Assembly (NCBI GenBank): GCA_030839005.1
Contig: JAUZEM010000297.1
Location: forward strand, 1-26,878
DNA length: 26,878 nucleotides
Origin: Actinomycetota bacterium
Lineage (GTDB): Bacteria > Actinomycetota > Acidimicrobiia > IMCC26256 > PALSA-610
Direction of reading: 5' to 3'
The translations under genes and the position numbers were made by a program. Shown piece after piece: positions 14,875 through 22,561 of the stretch. The first letter of the stretch is position 1; the number at the start of each line of letters is the position of its first letter. The notes under the pieces are model-generated. The model ran no database searches, was not told the DNA's origin, and saw nothing but the letters and a program-made list of their open reading frames with translations.

Positions 14875-15042
14875 TCAGTCCACGAGCTCGAGTGAATGCA
14901 CGTGGTCCTCTTGTACGCGAAGGATGGCATCCGACCCGCGGAAGAGCACGACCCAGCCGTCCTCTCGTTGCACCTCGACGTCGCTGAACGTCTCCCGTAC
15001 GACCTGTTCGGTGTCTCCGTAGACCATCTGGTAGGTGGGCAC
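14875..15042 (-). CDS. Small hypothetical protein (55 aa)
   Basis: A 55-residue acidic protein starting with GTG at 15042, with CAGGAG ending about 7 nt upstream on the minus strand. The sequence alternates short β-strands: TYQMVYG, VEVQREDGWVVLFRG and AILRVQEDHVHSLELVD. The pattern of DGWVVLFRG followed by ILRV and a closing HSLELV suggests a small β-barrel or β-sandwich. No known family is recognised. It lies 40 nt after the ftsH stop and 17 nt before the 4-TM gene, so it may be expressed with FtsH. Longer in-frame starts overlap the intergenic region and lack an RBS. Confidence 0.7.
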   Translation of the reverse strand: MPTYQMVYGDTEQVVRETFSDVEVQREDGWVVLFRGSDAILRVQEDHVHSLELVD

Positions 15043-15082
15043 GTTGGCTCTCCTGTCTTTCGTGCGATCGTGTGTGATCTCG

Positions 15083-17026
15083 TTATTGCGCGGCCCGCGC
15101 CTGATATTGCGGTTCACGCAGCCGACCGCCGCTCTCCGCAGGACCGGTGGGACCGGTGGTGCCGTCGAGTGCAGCCTGCACCGCAGTTCCGTCGACGGTC
15201 TCGTGCTCGAGCAGGTCGGCGACGAGACGGTCGAGCGCCGGACGATGACCGCCGAGCAATTCGAGCGCGCGCTGTTCGGCGTCGCGGAGCAGGTTCGAGA
15301 CCTCCTCGTCGATCACCTTTTGCGTTTCGTCGGCGTACGGGCGGCTGCGGACCTCCTCGGTGCCGAGGTACATGGGTGACCCGCTCGCGAAGCCGACCGG
15401 GCCGAGCCGCGCGCTCATGCCGTACTCGCGGATCATTCGCGTCGCGAGGTCGGTCGCGCCGGCGAGGTCACTGGCCGCGCCCGACGACGCCTCCCCGAGC
15501 ACGAGCAGCTCGGCGGCGCGGCCACCGAGCCGGACCGCGAGTGAGTCCTTCAGGTAGCTCTCGGGATACAGATGGCGTTCGTCGGCCGGAAGTTGCTCGG
15601 TCACGCCGAGCGCCTGGCCCGCGGGGAGGATCGTGACCTTGGCGACCGGATCGGCGTGCTCGGACAGCGCCGCGACCAGCGCGTGCCCCGACTCGTGCAC
15701 GGCGACCGCGTGCTTCTCGTCGCTCATCAGCGCGTTCGTTGCTTCGCGCCGGCCGAGCAGGATGCGGTCGCGCGCCTCGGAGAAATCCGCGGCCGTGATC
15801 GTATTGCGGCCGTCGCGCACCGCCACGATCGCCGCCTCGTTCACCAGGTTGGCGAGGTCGGCGCCCGAGAAGCCCGGCGTGCCGCGCGCGACCGCGTCGA
15901 GATCGACGTCGTCGGAAAGGTGCTTGTCCCGCGCGTGCACGGCGAGGATCGCGACGCGCTCCCGCAGATTCGGCAACGGGATCTCGACCTGGCGATCGAA
16001 GCGGCCCGGACGCAAGAGCGCGGGATCGAGCGTCTCCGGCCGGTTCGTCGCCGCGAGCACGACGACACCGGCGCTGGGGTCGAAGCCGTCCATCTCGGCG
16101 AGCATTTGATTCAGCGTCTGCTCCCGCTCGTCGTTCGACACGATCGCGCCACCGCGGCGCTGACCGATCGCGTCGACCTCGTCGATGAAGATGATCGCAG
16201 GCGCCGCCTTGCGCGCGGCCGTGAACAGGTCGCGCATGCGCGCGGCACCGACGCCGACGAACATCTCGACGAAGCTCGAACCCGTCAACGCGAAGAACGG
16301 CACGTCGGCCTCACCGGCCACTGCCCGCGCCAGCAGCGTCTTGCCGGTGCCGGGCGGTCCGACCATCAGCACCCCGCGCGGCGCGACCGCACCCGCCGCC
16401 GTGTACCGATCCGGTCGCTTGAGGAAGTCGACCACCTCGCTGATCTCGCGCTTGGCCCCCTCGTAACCGGCAACGTCGGAGAAGCGCGTCTTCGGACGTT
16501 CCTCGTCGTAGACCTTGGCCTTCGACGACCCGATCCCCATGAACCCGCCCGCGATCTGGCGCGTCGCGCGTCGACTGATCCAGAAGTACACCCCGACGAG
16601 AATGAAGAGGGGCAACAATCCGCCGACGACGCTCCAAAAACTCGTCGAGCTCGCGGTGCCTTTCACCGTGACGTGATGCTTCTCGAGATCCGCAGCGAGC
16701 GTGTTGTCGTTCAGCGCGGTCGGAATGCGCGACTCGTAATGGGTCTGGCTCTTGTCGCCGAGTTGACCGGTGACCTTCCCCGATTGATCGATCGTCGCGG
16801 TTTTCACCTGGTCCGCATCGACCATCGTCTTCCAGTCCGTGAACGACAGGGACTTCGTGGTCGACGACGAGCTCGGGGTGAACAACAACAGCAGCGTCGC
16901 CAGCAACCCGATGAGCCACACGAAGTGCAACCATCGCGGCGTGGGCGTGCGCGCCGGAGGCTTCGGCGGATCGTTCGGCGGCCCGGACTTCGCCGGGGTG
17001 GAGCGGTGCACGTAGAACGACGACAT
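15083..17026 (-). CDS. ftsH: ATP-dependent zinc metalloprotease FtsH
   Basis: 647 residues, normal for FtsH. A Pro-rich cytoplasmic N-terminus (1-30) precedes TM1 (about 32-50), an extracytoplasmic domain (about 60-128) and TM2 (about 130-150). The AAA+ domain has Walker A GPPGTGKT (223-230), the pore loop (about FVEMFVGVG), Walker B IIFIDE (278-283) and the second region of homology TNRPETLDPALLRPGRFDR (327-345). The protease domain has HESGH (444-448) and D520 as third zinc ligand (ASDLAGATDLA). It degrades misfolded and regulatory membrane and cytosolic proteins as a hexamer. The catalytic residues are intact. A cupin gene lies 18 nt upstream; a 55-residue gene and a 4-TM gene follow. Confidence 0.97.
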   Translation of the reverse strand: MSSFYVHRSTPAKSGPPNDPPKPPARTPTPRWLHFVWLIGLLATLLLLFTPSSSSTTKSLSFTDWKTMVDADQVKTATIDQSGKVTGQLGDKSQTHYESRIPTALNDNTLAADLEKHHVTVKGTASSTSFWSVVGGLLPLFILVGVYFWISRRATRQIAGGFMGIGSSKAKVYDEERPKTRFSDVAGYEGAKREISEVVDFLKRPDRYTAAGAVAPRGVLMVGPPGTGKTLLARAVAGEADVPFFALTGSSFVEMFVGVGAARMRDLFTAARKAAPAIIFIDEVDAIGQRRGGAIVSNDEREQTLNQMLAEMDGFDPSAGVVVLAATNRPETLDPALLRPGRFDRQVEIPLPNLRERVAILAVHARDKHLSDDVDLDAVARGTPGFSGADLANLVNEAAIVAVRDGRNTITAADFSEARDRILLGRREATNALMSDEKHAVAVHESGHALVAALSEHADPVAKVTILPAGQALGVTEQLPADERHLYPESYLKDSLAVRLGGRAAELLVLGEASSGAASDLAGATDLATRMIREYGMSARLGPVGFASGSPMYLGTEEVRSRPYADETQKVIDEEVSNLLRDAEQRALELLGGHRPALDRLVADLLEHETVDGTAVQAALDGTTGPTGPAESGGRLREPQYQARAAQ

Positions 17027-17044
17027 GACTACCCCCGTCTCACA

Positions 17045-17410
17045 CTACCCAGCGCGTCCGAAGTCGTCCTCCAACCGCACGATGTCGTCTTCGCCGAAGT
17101 AGTCGCCGTGTTGCACCTCGACGAAGACGAGATCATCGCCTCCCGTGTTCTCGATCCGATGCGACGCGCCGCGCACGACATCGACGGCCGAGCCGGCCCG
17201 CACCTCGATGAGCGTGTCATTCAGCGTCACCACGCCTGTGCCCCGGACGATGAACCAGTGCTCGGAGCGGCGGGCGTGCTTCTGATAGCTCAATCTCTTG
17301 CCGGCTTGGACCGTGATCTGCTTGACCTTGTGATCAGGCTCATCGATCAGGACCTCGTAGCTTCCCCAAGGTCGTTCATCTCGTTCGGGCATCCCGAAAG
17401 TGTGCCTCAT
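17045..17410 (-). CDS. Cupin, mannose-6-phosphate isomerase / GMP C-terminal-like
   Basis: 121-residue single-domain cupin. RPWGSYEVLIDEPDHKVKQI, then GKRLSYQKHARRSEHWFIVRGTG and a closing GASHRIENTG match the type II phosphomannose isomerase module found at the C-terminus of mannose-1-phosphate guanylyltransferases. The metal site is H-x-R/H in KHARRSEHW plus a Glu, with the His of the second cupin motif (SHRIE). Stand-alone copies like this are common and may isomerise a sugar phosphate or be regulatory. The ATG at 17410 is used; one at 17392 is possible. Its 5' region has two tandem dyads (17431-17458). It is 18 nt upstream of ftsH, so the two probably form one transcript. Confidence 0.85.
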   Translation of the reverse strand: MRHTFGMPERDERPWGSYEVLIDEPDHKVKQITVQAGKRLSYQKHARRSEHWFIVRGTGVVTLNDTLIEVRAGSAVDVVRGASHRIENTGGDDLVFVEVQHGDYFGEDDIVRLEDDFGRAG

Positions 17411-17430
17411 CGGGCCGGGATCCTTCTCTT

Positions 17431-17458
17431 CCGAACGTCGGCCCGGCCGAACGTCGGC
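17431..17458. repeat. Tandem dyads CCGAACGTCGGC upstream of cupin-ftsH
   Basis: CCGAACGTCGGC occurs at 17431-17442 and 17447-17458, period 16 bp. Each is itself a dyad (CCGA-ACG-TCGG). They lie just upstream of the minus-strand cupin start and could be a regulator site; chance in GC-rich DNA is possible. Confidence 0.4.
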
Positions 17459-17459
17459 G

Positions 17460-17894
17460 TCAGACGCGTTCCAGCACGACGACGGGGATCTTGCGAGTCG
17501 TCGCCTTCTGGTACTCGTCGAAGTTCGGCATCAATGCCGCTTGCGCGCGCCACAACCTTTCCCGTTCGGGACCCTCGGCGACCCGGGCGCGGGCCTCGAA
17601 CGTCTCGGTCGGCAGCTCAACGGTTACCTCGGGATGGGCGACGAGGTTGTGGTACCAGTCGGGGCTGGTCGGCGCTCCGCCCTTCGAGGCGATGATCACG
17701 ATGCGATCGCCGTCGGTCGTATAGACGATGGGCGTCGTGCGCCGGCGCCCCGATTTCGCGCCCGTCGTCGTGATCAAGACCAGGGGCGCGCCCGCGAACA
17801 TGCCCGTGACCTTCCCATCGTCGTTGCGGAACTCGTCGATGAGTGCCTGGTTGAACGCGGCAAAATCGTTGTTGAAGTCTTCGAGGTTCGGCAT
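17460..17894 (-). CDS. Ddn-like F420H2-dependent oxidoreductase (nitroreductase/deazaflavin family)
   Basis: 144 residues of the deazaflavin-dependent nitroreductase family (Ddn, DUF385). The order is FNQALIDEFR, FAGAPLVLITTTGAKSGRRRTTPIVYTTDGDRIVIIASKGGAPTSPDWYHNLVAHPEVTVEL, where the GAKSGRRRTTP loop and the KGGAPTSPDWYHNL segment contact F420. Members transfer hydride from F420H2 to quinones or nitro-compounds, or act on lipids, at the membrane or in the cytoplasm. The ATG is at 17894. No clear RBS is seen. A 49-nt gap separates its stop from the cupin start. Together with the LLM protein at 1810 it argues that the host makes F420. Confidence 0.9.
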   Translation of the reverse strand: MPNLEDFNNDFAAFNQALIDEFRNDDGKVTGMFAGAPLVLITTTGAKSGRRRTTPIVYTTDGDRIVIIASKGGAPTSPDWYHNLVAHPEVTVELPTETFEARARVAEGPERERLWRAQAALMPNFDEYQKATTRKIPVVVLERV

Positions 17895-17973
17895 ACGGGG
17901 CGCACCAACGTCGGACGCGTGGCGCGGATTCCCGCAGGCGCCGATCTCACCGACCTCGACCGCTTCGCCCGAT

Positions 17974-18013
17974 CTCAGGACTTGGGCCTTGGAGCTTGGG
18001 CCTCAGGGCTTGG
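17974..18013. repeat. Degenerate tandem repeat, period 28 bp, at a stop codon
   Basis: CTCAGGACTTGG (17974-17985) recurs as CTCAGGGCTTGG (18002-18013), with further GGGCCTTGG/GGGCCTCAGG similarity between. The second copy holds the glucosaminidase stop codon (minus strand, 18003-18005). It fills part of the 108-bp gap upstream of the Ddn-like gene. Confidence 0.6.
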
Positions 18014-19352
18014 CGCTTACGGGTTTCTTGGCCGCCGGTGGTGGGGGCGTCGGGTCCAACAGCGCGAACGCGACCATGCGTTCGTAGATGTCGTACACCC
18101 GCTGTCCGTAGAGCGCGCCCGTCGCCCAGGTCCCCCACAGGTCCCACCACGTCTGCACCTTGCCCCGGAAGCCCAGGGTCAGCGTCCCCGGCAGGAGGAT
18201 CGGATCCTTGGCCGCGTACGCCAGGTCGGGAAAGAAGGGGTCGACATACACGCGGAGCAGCTGCATCTGCGCGCGCACGCCGGTTTTGGCGTCGGGGAAG
18301 TTGAACCCGTGCACGCAGGAATCGCACCAACCGATACCGGCGAAGTTGTTGTCGGTCGGCGCGCTCCCCGGGTTCGCGAAGCCCGCCGTCTCGAGAATCG
18401 ACTGTGCAAACGCCACGTCGCCGCGCACACCCGTCGCCGCTCCCTCGTCGAGGTAGATCTGGGCGAGGATCTCGATCGGCACCGTGATACGCGGCGTGTA
18501 CTTCTGCGCGATCACGTAGTCGGCCATCTGCTTCGCGGTCAGCCGGCTGGGTCCGAGGATCGGGCTCGTCGCGCTCGTCGCCGCGGTCTGGAAGTCGTGG
18601 ATACCGGCAAGCGAAACGGCGATGCGCGTCCGCGAGTCGTCGATCGTCGAGCGAAACTCACTCAGGTGATTCTCGGCGACACGAACCGCGTCCGCGGCGC
18701 GCGCCGAGACGTCCCGGATGTGCGCGACCTGAGCGTCGACGCGGCGTTTGAGGTCGAGATACTTGTCGAGCAGCGCCTTCTGGTTCGAGCCGAACGTTCC
18801 GAGCACGTGCAACTGACTTCCGGCATCGACGATCGAGGTGGTGCTCAGGTATCCCGCGATCGCGCTCATCAGCTGCGTGTCCCCGGCCCGCATGTAGGCC
18901 TCGGCCGCGACCCGGCGCAAGCGCGTTCGCGTCTCCTCGAGCTGCCGCTGGGTCTTGCGGGCGGCGGCCTCGAGCTTCTTCTGCGCCCGGCGCGACGCGG
19001 CATCGTTCTTCCGTGCGGTCGCGACCGCAGACTGCGCCGGACCGAGCCCGTCCTGCGCAGCCTTCAGGTCGGCCTTGGCCTTCTGCATCGTCTGCATGAG
19101 CTGCAGCCCGGCATCGGTCGGCAACGAGAACGCCGGCATGGGCGGCGGCGGGATGGTCGTGGTAGTCGTCGGACCGGTCGACGGCACCGTGGTGGTCGAG
19201 CCGGCCGGGGGAATTGCGGGCCCGCCAACCGTGGTGGTCGTGGTAGTGGTCGCCGCCAGGCCGAACGCGGCCCCTGGCGCCACGACGGAGGCGACAACCG
19301 AGGCGAGAACACCCGCGACGACGGCAACCCGCGCGCGCGAGAGTCCGAACAT
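18003..19352 (-). CDS. Secreted glucosaminidase-domain protein with coiled coil
   Basis: About 449 residues. A signal peptide (FGLSRARVAVVAGVLASVVASVVAPGAAFG) is followed by Thr/Pro-rich linkers (about 35-72), a long Ala/Arg/Lys/Gln-rich coiled coil (about 80-265) and a C-terminal glucosaminidase domain (about 285-425). The domain has the typical ILAQIYLDEGAATGVRGDVAFAQSILETAGF and NNFAGIGWCDSC pattern, with E in ILETAGF the likely catalytic residue. It should cleave the N-acetylglucosamine linkages of peptidoglycan outside the membrane, with the coiled coil resembling FtsEX-linked cell-wall hydrolase activators. That analogy is inference. The ATG at 19352 is preferred (GGGAG 4 nt upstream), although upstream GTG/ATG codons are in frame. 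The exact signal peptidase site is not determined. Confidence 0.85.
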   Translation of the reverse strand: MFGLSRARVAVVAGVLASVVASVVAPGAAFGLAATTTTTTTVGGPAIPPAGSTTTVPSTGPTTTTTIPPPPMPAFSLPTDAGLQLMQTMQKAKADLKAAQDGLGPAQSAVATARKNDAASRRAQKKLEAAARKTQRQLEETRTRLRRVAAEAYMRAGDTQLMSAIAGYLSTTSIVDAGSQLHVLGTFGSNQKALLDKYLDLKRRVDAQVAHIRDVSARAADAVRVAENHLSEFRSTIDDSRTRIAVSLAGIHDFQTAATSATSPILGPSRLTAKQMADYVIAQKYTPRITVPIEILAQIYLDEGAATGVRGDVAFAQSILETAGFANPGSAPTDNNFAGIGWCDSCVHGFNFPDAKTGVRAQMQLLRVYVDPFFPDLAYAAKDPILLPGTLTLGFRGKVQTWWDLWGTWATGALYGQRVYDIYERMVAFALLDPTPPPPAAKKPVSAKP

Positions 19353-19448
19353 CTCTCTCCCAGTCGGCATCCACACGTCGGAACTTCAGAATCTTCGGGT
19401 CTGGCCCGGAGTCCTCCGTGATGGAGCCGCCCGAGCTGGGATGAATGG

Positions 19449-20633
19449 TCAACTTCTGGGCACTTGGCTCCAGGGGAGAGCCTTGTCGGCGCGGGGCTCC
19501 CCTGGCAACCCCAGCACCCGCTCGCCGAGGATGTTCTTCATGATGTTGGTGGTCCCGCCCTCGATCGAGTTCGCCTGGACCCGCAGGAACGCCTTCTGCG
19601 GATTCGAGAGATCCATAGCGCTCCGAGGCCGCTCGAACGTATAGCCGCTCGGATAGAGCAGTGCTTCGGGGCCCATCAGGTCCATCACGAAGCTCATGAT
19701 GCGCTGGTTGAGACCGGCCATCGCGAGCTTGCCGACCGACCCTTCGGGGCCCGGAGTCCCCTTGCGGCGGGATTGGCTCGCCCGCATGTTCGTGAGGCGA
19801 TTGACCTCGGCGTCGATCCACAGACGAAGAAGGTTGTCGCGCGCCACCGCGTCGTGCCGCTGCTTGTTGCGCTTCCACTGGTTCACCGCGACGGCGATCA
19901 CCCCCGAGCCGCGCGGGTTCACTTGTCCACCGATCGACACCCGCTCGTTCATGAGGGTGGTGAGCGACACGCCCCAGCCCTCACCGGCGTCACCGAGACG
20001 CTCGCGATCGGGGATACGCACGTCGGTCATGTAGACCTCGTTGAACTCGGCGTCACCCGTCGCCTGCACGAGCGGCCGCACCTCGACACCCGGCGAGTGC
20101 ATGTCGATCACGAACATCGTCATGCCCTTGTGCTTCACCTGTTCGGGATCGGTACGCACCAGGACGATGCCGTACCTCGCGACGTGCGCGAGCGTCGTCC
20201 ACACCTTCTGGCCGTTGACGATCCACTCCTCGCCGTCGAGTACGGCGCGCGCCGACAGGCCTGCGACGTCGGAGCCGGCGCCCGGTTCGCTGAACATCTG
20301 GCACCAGATCTCCTCGCCGCTGAACAGCGGGCGCAGGTAGCGACCCGTCTGCTCGTCGGAACCGTGCGCGACGAGCGTCGGCGCACACATTCCGTGGCCG
20401 ATCGGGTTGCGCGCGTAGGGAATGGGGGCGCCGGCGCCGAACAACTTGGCGTTGATGGTGTTCTGCAGCTTCGGTGAGAGCCCGAGGCCGCCGGAGCCTT
20501 CGGGGAAATGCACCCACGCGATGCCGCGGTCGTATTGCGCGCCGAGGAACTCGGCCGGCGGAGTCGACTTGGGATCGTGCTGCGCGAGGAGGTCATCGCA
20601 CAGTTGCGTCACACGCTGCTCTTCCGGCGTCAA
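19449..20633 (-). CDS. Acyl-CoA dehydrogenase
   Basis: 394 residues. FAD- and substrate-binding motifs are present: QMFSEPGAGSDVAGLSARA and WIVNGQKVWTTLAHVARYGIVLVRTD, and the C-terminal EGGTTNIMKNILGERVLGLP. These place it in the ACAD family that oxidises acyl-CoA to 2-enoyl-CoA, passing electrons to ETF. Similar actinobacterial paralogs act in fatty acid or sterol side-chain β-oxidation; the substrate is unknown. TTG at 20633 is the start, with AGGAG (20640-20644) 6 nt upstream. A perfect 20-bp palindrome lies just upstream (20651-20670), with a possible -10 TACACT next to it, implying tight TetR-type control. Confidence 0.92.
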   Translation of the reverse strand: MTPEEQRVTQLCDDLLAQHDPKSTPPAEFLGAQYDRGIAWVHFPEGSGGLGLSPKLQNTINAKLFGAGAPIPYARNPIGHGMCAPTLVAHGSDEQTGRYLRPLFSGEEIWCQMFSEPGAGSDVAGLSARAVLDGEEWIVNGQKVWTTLAHVARYGIVLVRTDPEQVKHKGMTMFVIDMHSPGVEVRPLVQATGDAEFNEVYMTDVRIPDRERLGDAGEGWGVSLTTLMNERVSIGGQVNPRGSGVIAVAVNQWKRNKQRHDAVARDNLLRLWIDAEVNRLTNMRASQSRRKGTPGPEGSVGKLAMAGLNQRIMSFVMDLMGPEALLYPSGYTFERPRSAMDLSNPQKAFLRVQANSIEGGTTNIMKNILGERVLGLPGEPRADKALPWSQVPRS

Positions 20634-20650
20634 CCGAGGCTCCTCTCAGA

Positions 20651-20670
20651 ACTTGACCGATCGGTCAAGT
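20651..20670. promoter_or_regulatory. TetR-type operator, perfect 20-bp palindrome
   Basis: ACTTGACCGATCGGTCAAGT is a perfect inverted repeat located 17 bp upstream of the acyl-CoA dehydrogenase start, overlapping its probable -10 box TACACT (minus strand, 20669-20674). Its spacing differs from the operators at 3635 and 5782, so another regulator, not encoded next to it, likely binds. Confidence 0.75.
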
Positions 20671-20728
20671 GTACCCGTCCGCTTCTGACCGGCGCCCGTT
20701 CACACGCGCCCTCGTTCATGCCCCGCGT

Positions 20729-21664
20729 TCATGCGAGGTCGAAGCCCCGCCACCCCCGTCGGCGCCCGAGCCACGCGATCGCCTGCTCGCCCTGGGCGGC
20801 CTGGAACGGGCGCAAGGTCGGGATCCCGGGTGCCGGAGGCAGGAGCGCGGCGTGCACGAACAACCCCGCGAGCGCGGCGATGAACGCGTCGACGCGGTCG
20901 TCGTCTGTCCCGCGATTGAGCGGATGCGCGCGCCACACGTCGTCGGGTCGGGGCCCGCCTTGCATCGCGACGCTCGGCAGCATCGCGACGAGATCGAGCC
21001 AGGGCGCGCCGACGGCGGCCCACGGCCAGTCGACGACGAGAACGCGATCCGGTGTGAGCAAGAGGTTGTCGGCGCGCACGTCGAGATGGACCAAGGTGTC
21101 GCCGCGCACCGACTCCGGCCATCGCGACTCGAGGTCGGCGAGGTCGTCGAGATGTTCACGAACGCGTGTCGGAACGATGTTCACCACGTCGTCTCCGCCG
21201 TCGGCGATCCGGCGCCATCCACCGAACAGGCGGGCGAGCGACTTGGTCGCGGGTTCGAGCGAGATCGGCGACGGCGTCAACCCCGTCGCGAGAGCGTGCA
21301 AGGCCGCGAGCACGCGCTCCAGCTCGTGGGTGCGCCACGGCAACTCGGGCGCGCGGCCGTCGACGTCGTCGAACGCCAGCACGACCCAATCGCCGTCGTC
21401 CCACGACCAGCGCAGCGCGGGCGCCGGAACGTGGGCCGGCAATGCGGCCGCGATGCGTGCCTCTCGCCGGTGTATATCCGGCGATTCGGGGTTCGGCGAG
21501 CCGCACACTGCCTTGACGAACACGCGGGCGCCGTCCGCCAACTGCAAGCGCGCCGCGACGCCCGGCGAGAAACCACCGGCCTGCGACCGGGCCGAGACCA
21601 CACGCGAACCCAGTCGATCCTCGACTGCAGAACGGACCGGCGCGGGCATCTCGGCCCACAGCAT
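20729..21664 (-). CDS. Aminoglycoside phosphotransferase (APH) family protein
   Basis: About 311 residues with the APH/choline-kinase fold. A nucleotide-binding-like region VFVKAVCG is followed by the Brenner-type loop HLDVRADNLLL (HxDxxxxN) and VVDWPWAAVGAPWLDLV, the metal-binding Asp. These supply the catalytic base and Mg2+ ligands for ATP-dependent phosphoryl transfer to a small molecule. Many stand-alone homologs are not resistance factors and have unknown substrates. The ATG at 21664 is used; a GTG at 21712, 6 nt after a GACAAT box, is a plausible alternative. It lies upstream of the acyl-CoA dehydrogenase and diverges from the ECHDC3-like gene. Confidence 0.82.
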   Translation of the reverse strand: MLWAEMPAPVRSAVEDRLGSRVVSARSQAGGFSPGVAARLQLADGARVFVKAVCGSPNPESPDIHRREARIAAALPAHVPAPALRWSWDDGDWVVLAFDDVDGRAPELPWRTHELERVLAALHALATGLTPSPISLEPATKSLARLFGGWRRIADGGDDVVNIVPTRVREHLDDLADLESRWPESVRGDTLVHLDVRADNLLLTPDRVLVVDWPWAAVGAPWLDLVAMLPSVAMQGGPRPDDVWRAHPLNRGTDDDRVDAFIAALAGLFVHAALLPPAPGIPTLRPFQAAQGEQAIAWLGRRRGWRGFDLA

Positions 21665-21762
21665 CCGTCGACCGGAGGCCTGCGGAAACGACGGCGGCGA
21701 AGCGCGGGGCACCTCCGCATTGTCGCGGCTGCGGCCGGGTCGCATCCCGCGAATTCCCCCTT

Positions 21763-21768
21763 TAGCCT
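21763..21768 (+). promoter_or_regulatory. -10 hexamer TAGCCT (leaderless promoter)
   Basis: TAGCCT is followed by 7 nt and the GTG at 21776. No RBS is visible. Confidence 0.5.
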
Positions 21769-21775
21769 CGGAACC

Positions 21776-22561
21776 GTGCCGACCGCGCGGAACCACGTCG
21801 AGCTCGAACGCCACGACGTCGTTGCCCGCCTCGTGCTGAACCGACCGGAGCGTCGCAATGCGCTCTCGCACGAGGTCATGGTCGAGATGCTGCACGCGCT
21901 CGACACCATTGCGACCGACGAAACGACACGCGTACTCGTGATCGAAGGTCGCGGCCCCGCGTTTTCCGCCGGTCACGACCTCGCGGAGATGACGGAGAAC
22001 CGTGGCGCGGCCTTTTACCAGGACCTCTTCACGACATGCGTTCGCCTGATGACCCGCGTGCACGAGCTGCCACAGCCGGTCATCGCCAAGGTTCACGGCG
22101 TGGCGACCGCGGCGGGCTGCCAGCTGGTCGCGGCGTGCGACCTGGCGATCGCATCCGACGACGCCCGCTTCGCCACGCCCGGCGTCAACATCGGCTTGTT
22201 CTGCTCGACGCCGATGGTTCCGGTCGCGCGATCGATCGGCCGTAAGCGGGCGCTCGAGATGCTGTTCACGGGCGAGATGATCGACGCCCGCACCGCGCTC
22301 GAATGGGGACTCGTAAATCGCGTCGTCGCCGCGGATCGACTCGACCACGAGGTGGACGAGCTCGCGCGTCGCATTGCGAGCGCGAGTGCATACGTCCTCG
22401 CGCTCGGCAAGCGCGCGTTCTACGCCCAAGACCAGCTGCCCGAGGACGGCGCCTACGACATCGCGTGCGAGGTGATGGTCGACAACGCCCAAGCCGACGA
22501 CGCGCACGAGGGCATGCGTGCGTTCCTCGAGAAGCGGGCGCCGCAGTGGCGGAACCGTTAG
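21776..22561 (+). CDS. Crotonase-fold protein, ECHDC3-like
   Basis: 261 residues of the enoyl-CoA hydratase/isomerase fold. The N-terminal RLVLNRPERRNALS, oxyanion-hole segment AFSAGHDLAEM and second oxyanion region HGVATAAGCQLVAACDLAIA are present. Where canonical hydratases carry two catalytic Glu, this protein has Q116 (GCQLV) and a GVNIGLFCSTP stretch (N138) in place of the usual Pro-Glu. That pattern is typical of ECHDC3-type proteins, whose activity is unclear. The GTG at 21776 follows a TAGCCT -10 box by 7 nt. The downstream MFS gene starts 16 nt before this stop in another frame, so the two are coupled. Confidence 0.88.
   Translation: MPTARNHVELERHDVVARLVLNRPERRNALSHEVMVEMLHALDTIATDETTRVLVIEGRGPAFSAGHDLAEMTENRGAAFYQDLFTTCVRLMTRVHELPQPVIAKVHGVATAAGCQLVAACDLAIASDDARFATPGVNIGLFCSTPMVPVARSIGRKRALEMLFTGEMIDARTALEWGLVNRVVAADRLDHEVDELARRIASASAYVLALGKRAFYAQDQLPEDGAYDIACEVMVDNAQADDAHEGMRAFLEKRAPQWRNR

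Noticed and set aside
15572..17695. Plus-strand open frame of 707 codons antisense to ftsH and cupin
   Set aside because: Arg/His/Asp-rich composition without domains, and it mirrors the wobble pattern of the clearly real ftsH on the other strand; typical GC-rich shadow.
13877..19352. Minus-strand block as a single horizontally acquired island
   Set aside because: No mobile genes, att sites or tRNA, and composition and codon style match the neighbours.
20729..21664. APH-fold gene as an antibiotic resistance determinant
   Set aside because: Only generic phosphotransferase motifs are visible; it sits among lipid genes and most stand-alone homologs are not resistance enzymes.
20669..21775. Long upstream extension of the ECHDC3-like gene
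   Set aside because: It is antisense to the APH-fold gene and lacks motifs; the GTG at 21776 has a -10 box and begins the conserved fold.
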